NCBI GenBank assembly: GCA_009783635.1
Contig: WRDC01000069.1
Location: forward strand, 1-7,854
Reading direction: 5' to 3'
DNA: 7,854 bases
Source of the DNA: Methanimicrococcus sp.
Lineage (GTDB): Archaea; Halobacteriota; Methanosarcinia; Methanosarcinales; Methanosarcinaceae
The first letter of the stretch is position 1. Each line of letters opens with the position of its first letter. The notes below the pieces were generated by a model. That model had not been told where the DNA came from. It did not search any database and worked only from the letters and a program-made list of their open reading frames with translations. The position numbers were made by a program, and so were the translations under genes. Below are positions 5,253 through 7,854 of this stretch, in pieces.

Positions 5253-7499
5253 ATGAAAAAAATAACGAACGTATTATTATTCGGGCTGCTTACATTGGTA
5301 TTTCTGACAGCTTTTTTGCCTGCGACAGTGTGCGCGGCGCCCGTGACTGTTACAGACATATCGGATCTGCAAGCTGCTGTAAATGCCGCTGCGCCGGATG
5401 ATGAAATTGTGCTGGATCTGGATGTTGCGTCACTGCCTGCAACACTTCCCGGAACCGTTACAATAAACAAAAACCTGAAAATACGATCGGTAGACCCGAC
5501 AGACCCGGCCGTCATATACATTGATGCCAATGCTCGCCACTTTAATGTGACCGGAGGCACAGTGACGCTGTCCGATCTGATTCTGGACGGGGGCGCAAAC
5601 GCCGGAGGCATCACAGTATCCGGAAGCAGCACAGTTCTCGACACTTATAATGTCACCATTCAAAACTGCAAGTTTACATCCAATAGCAGCGTCTCCGGCG
5701 GCGGTGTGCTTGTGCAGGGCGGCAGCCTTTACACGATGCATAGCGGCGCCATCCAAAACAACATCGCCTCAGGCGCCGGCGGCGGCGTGTATGTCACGGG
5801 TTCCGGAAGCGATTTTACTTTGAGAGGCGGTCTTATCAGTGACAATCTCGCGACAAATGGGGGGCTGGCTGTATCTTTAAACGGTATGGGCGGCGGTGTG
5901 GGTATCGCCTCCAACGGCCATTTTATCATGTATGGCGGAGCCATCAGCGGCAATGAGGCCGGCAACGGTTCCGCAGGCGGCGGCGTCGGACTCGACAATG
6001 CCAGTTTCCTTATGGACGGCGGCGTCATCGGCGGCGCGGGCGTCGGTAACAAAGCCGCATCAGGCGGCGGGGTTGGTGTCGGAAACAACTCGAACTTTAT
6101 CATGGATAACGGTTCCGTTACGGGCAATTTTATAACAGGTAATGGCGGCGGCGTCTCGGTGAATCCGATGGGTGGTACCACAGCGAGCAGTTTTATCCTG
6201 AATAACGGCACCATCAGCGAAAATGAAGCGGATCGCGGCGGCGGTGGCGTGTTTGTAGGGACAACTTCAACGAGAGTCCATACATTTACTATGAATGGCG
6301 GCGCCATCCGCGGTAATATCGGCGGCGATCTTAATCATGGCGGTGGCGGCGTTTTTATTAACGGCTGCTCATTTACCATGAACGGCGGCGTCATCGAAGA
6401 TAATGTGGTGCTTTATCCCCCAATCGGCGGCGGCGGCATCTATTTAAGGACGGGCCCGTCCACCCCGGGTACATTTACCATGACGGCCGGCAAGATCCAT
6501 AATAACACGGCGACCGGCAACGGCGGCGGCATATACAACAACAACACGGCAAGCGCGACCGCTGTCAATATAACCGGCGGCGAAATCAGCAATAATACGG
6601 CGGCCGGCAATGGCGGCGGTATATACAACAATAACACGGCAAGCGCAACCGCCATCAATATCACCGGCAGCGTGATTTCCAACAACACGGCCACAGACGG
6701 CGGCGGCATCTGGCCGGGATCGACCAACGCGAACCGGACCCGCGTTAAAGTCGGCGCAAACGTTGCGTTCTTTGGCAACAGCGCCGGTACGGCATACATT
6801 ATAAGTGACGGGGATCGGGCCGGTTATAACAGCGCGGTGAACGCTCTGACAACCATTTCGTTGCCTTCGCCTTTGTTTAATGCATGGAACAACTATGATA
6901 TCGGTTACAAAGACGGGGTCCCAATGGCTGTGTACAAGGTGACGTACAGAGCGAACTGGCCGAGCGGCGAGGGAGCGGAAAGCGGCAGCGCGCCGGCGGA
7001 CATCAACTACTATCTTGCGGAGACGCCGGTGACGGTTCTAGTCAATTCGGGAGATCTGGCAAAAGAAGGCTACGCATTCCTTGGCTGGGCGGCGGACGGC
7101 ACAGCGTTCACTCCGGACTATGCCGTGAGCGGTTCAGAGGTTACGCCGGAAATTTTTGAGATTTTCGGCAATACTGAGTTGTATGCGGTATGGTTTGCCG
7201 ACCCGACCCAACGTCCTGAAGTAAAAATAGGTCAGATCGAAGGTCAGGAAGGTTCAGACGCATCAAACACTCACAAAACAGGTCAGGCAAATATCGGAGC
7301 AGGTCCTCAGGACAGTCTCGGCTCCGGAGGTCTGCAAGGTCCCAAAGACGCGGACGGTACGGATGAAGCGCCGGTGTGGATTACACCGGTAAATCTTCTG
7401 TCGCTTCTGCTTTTGATCGGCGGGGCGGTGTCAGTCGGCCTGTTGATTCCGCTTCTAGTCTTTAGAAGGTGGGAGAGGGATGAGGAAGAAGGCCGATAA
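5253..7499 (+). CDS. Secreted, membrane-anchored adhesin-like protein with beta-helix repeats and an InlB-B-type domain
   Basis: Cell-surface protein of 748 residues from this start. A signal peptide covers 1-28 (KK, hydrophobic core, then VCA before AP). Residues 149-487 carry twelve Gly-rich units of the type GGGV/I...F-x-M-x-G-G-x-I...N, typical of right-handed parallel beta-helix proteins of the pectin-lyase/chlamydial PMP kind. A domain at about 561-647 (YKVTYRANW...GYAFLGWAADG...ELYAVW) matches the Listeria-Bacteroides/InlB B-repeat pattern. A Gly/Gln/Asp-rich linker (648-707) leads to one membrane segment (about 714-737) with a charged tail (RRWERDEEE). Many N-x-S/T sequons would allow N-glycosylation. 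Inferred role: adhesion or surface interaction; the ligand is unknown, and no catalytic residues of a carbohydrate enzyme were recognised. Start choice: the ATG at 5202 would put 17 hydrophilic residues before the signal peptide and arises within the repeat. The ATG at 5253 has AAGGA at 5239-5243, 9 nt upstream, and begins a normal signal peptide. Confidence 0.88.
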   Translation: MKKITNVLLFGLLTLVFLTAFLPATVCAAPVTVTDISDLQAAVNAAAPDDEIVLDLDVASLPATLPGTVTINKNLKIRSVDPTDPAVIYIDANARHFNVTGGTVTLSDLILDGGANAGGITVSGSSTVLDTYNVTIQNCKFTSNSSVSGGGVLVQGGSLYTMHSGAIQNNIASGAGGGVYVTGSGSDFTLRGGLISDNLATNGGLAVSLNGMGGGVGIASNGHFIMYGGAISGNEAGNGSAGGGVGLDNASFLMDGGVIGGAGVGNKAASGGGVGVGNNSNFIMDNGSVTGNFITGNGGGVSVNPMGGTTASSFILNNGTISENEADRGGGGVFVGTTSTRVHTFTMNGGAIRGNIGGDLNHGGGGVFINGCSFTMNGGVIEDNVVLYPPIGGGGIYLRTGPSTPGTFTMTAGKIHNNTATGNGGGIYNNNTASATAVNITGGEISNNTAAGNGGGIYNNNTASATAINITGSVISNNTATDGGGIWPGSTNANRTRVKVGANVAFFGNSAGTAYIISDGDRAGYNSAVNALTTISLPSPLFNAWNNYDIGYKDGVPMAVYKVTYRANWPSGEGAESGSAPADINYYLAETPVTVLVNSGDLAKEGYAFLGWAADGTAFTPDYAVSGSEVTPEIFEIFGNTELYAVWFADPTQRPEVKIGQIEGQEGSDASNTHKTGQANIGAGPQDSLGSGGLQGPKDADGTDEAPVWITPVNLLSLLLLIGGAVSVGLLIPLLVFRRWERDEEEGR
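6501..6680 (+). repeat. Tandem 90-bp (30-residue) duplication within the beta-helix region
   Basis: Copies at 6501-6590 and 6591-6680 are in frame and begin NNTA(T/A)GNGGGIYNNNT. By hand count they differ at 15 of 90 bases but only 4 of 30 residues, most changes being synonymous. A partial third copy (NNTATDGGGIW) follows at 6681-6713. It is the most regular part of the repeat region and shows that the helix grew by in-frame unit duplication. Confidence 0.85.
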
Positions 7500-7514
7500 A
7501 GCCTTCAACCCTCC

Positions 7515-7854
7515 TTACCTCTCCGTTTCTTTTTTTCTTTCAGAATATGTCAGCCAGTGATAATAGAGAAAAAAACCGGCAATATTGCCTTTATGTGTTA
7601 CTTTCAACGCGCTGCGCCATTCGTTTTCTTTAATTTTGCCGCATTCGGCAAAGAAGTCTTCTTTTCTTTGACGTTCTTCTTTTATCCATTTCAATAGATT
7701 TTCGGCGCCGTTGTCCTTGATATAATCATAAGTTTTAATAAAATCGGCTTTTGCTTTGATGTTTTTGGATGAAAAACGGCTTTTCAGACCTTTCGGCAAA
7801 AGGACGGGACCGGAATTGAAAGTTGTGACGCTGTCACCGGTATTGTATTCAAAA
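7515..7854 (-). CDS. Unrecognised protein, C-terminal part; 5' end outside the window
   Basis: The frame ending at the TAA on 7515-7517 stays open to the window edge, giving 112 visible residues, so the TTG at 7799 is probably internal and not a start. The visible part is mixed and mostly soluble: a beta-like segment (NTGDSVTTFNSGPVLL), then a Lys/Glu-rich stretch that looks helical (about KTYDYIKDNGAENLL to KKETER), with an aromatic cluster FFLYYHWL close to the C-terminus. There is one Cys and no metal, nucleotide or membrane motif that I recognise. The gene converges on the adhesin-like gene with a 15-nt gap between stop codons. Coding character is supported by an open frame over the whole 340 nt and by plausible amino acid composition. 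No function is proposed. Confidence 0.6.
   Translation of the reverse strand, partial: FEYNTGDSVTTFNSGPVLLPKGLKSRFSSKNIKAKADFIKTYDYIKDNGAENLLKWIKEERQRKEDFFAECGKIKENEWRSALKVTHKGNIAGFFLYYHWLTYSERKKETER
7526..7540 (+). terminator. Possible oligo-T terminator for the surface-protein gene
   Basis: A T-rich stretch with seven consecutive T (7530-7536) begins 27 nt after the surface-protein stop, without a clear hairpin. Oligo-T alone can terminate archaeal transcription. It lies inside the last codons of the convergent gene, where it encodes the Lys/Arg/Glu-rich tail, so it may be simply coding. Confidence 0.3.

Noticed and set aside
5069..5644. 191-residue minus-strand frame
   Set aside because: It is opposite the signal peptide and N-terminal domain of the surface protein and ends in the repeat-derived Phe-rich stretch.
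5729..6307. Pro-rich 192-residue minus-strand frame
   Set aside because: Poly-Pro arises because the opposite strand encodes GGC-rich glycine repeats; it is a mirror of the beta-helix repeats.

Overview
The window is a piece of an archaeal genome, most probably a euryarchaeal methanogen. Three genes carry archaeal signatures: the small subunit (DP1) of family-D DNA polymerase, a proteasome-activating nucleotidase (PAN), and a signal peptidase with a Ser/His rather than Ser/Lys dyad. The housekeeping genes together with a large Gly-rich, membrane-anchored adhesin-like protein suggest a host-associated or biofilm-living member of the Methanosarcinales/Methanomicrobia, for example a Methanimicrococcus-like gut methanogen. 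That assignment is inference; no 16S or marker search was possible.

Layout. On the minus strand, positions 1-2544 hold polB (DP1) followed 19 nt later by the N-terminal third to half of topA (type IA DNA topoisomerase), which leaves the window at base 1. The two look like a replication/topology operon. Divergently, on the plus strand, come an archaeal signal peptidase I (2850-3389), the PAN AAA+ ATPase (3619-4896) and a secreted, C-terminally anchored surface protein (5253-7499). The surface protein has a signal peptide, at least 12 Gly-rich parallel beta-helix repeats, a Listeria-Bacteroides/InlB-B-type domain, a linker and one transmembrane anchor. A convergent gene on the minus strand (7515 to beyond 7854) is represented only by its unrecognised C-terminal 112 residues.

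How the genes work together. topA and polB serve replication and supercoiling. The signal peptidase cleaves exported precursors, which could include the adhesin-like protein. PAN unfolds substrates for the 20S proteasome. The surface protein is an accessory gene next to this housekeeping block.

The most unusual signal is outside the genes. Each of the three longer intergenic regions contains a degenerate tandem array with a unit of about 10-12 nt, close to one helical turn, and the unit sequence differs in each: TTGARCCTTTTA between polB and the signal peptidase, GGGCCGATTA directly against a possible PAN TATA box, and AAAAACGGAT in the leader of the surface-protein gene. In the last array, three exact 10-nt copies place a TAA stop in each of the three frames just upstream of the gene. 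Stem-loop plus oligo-T terminators are visible after the signal peptidase and PAN genes.
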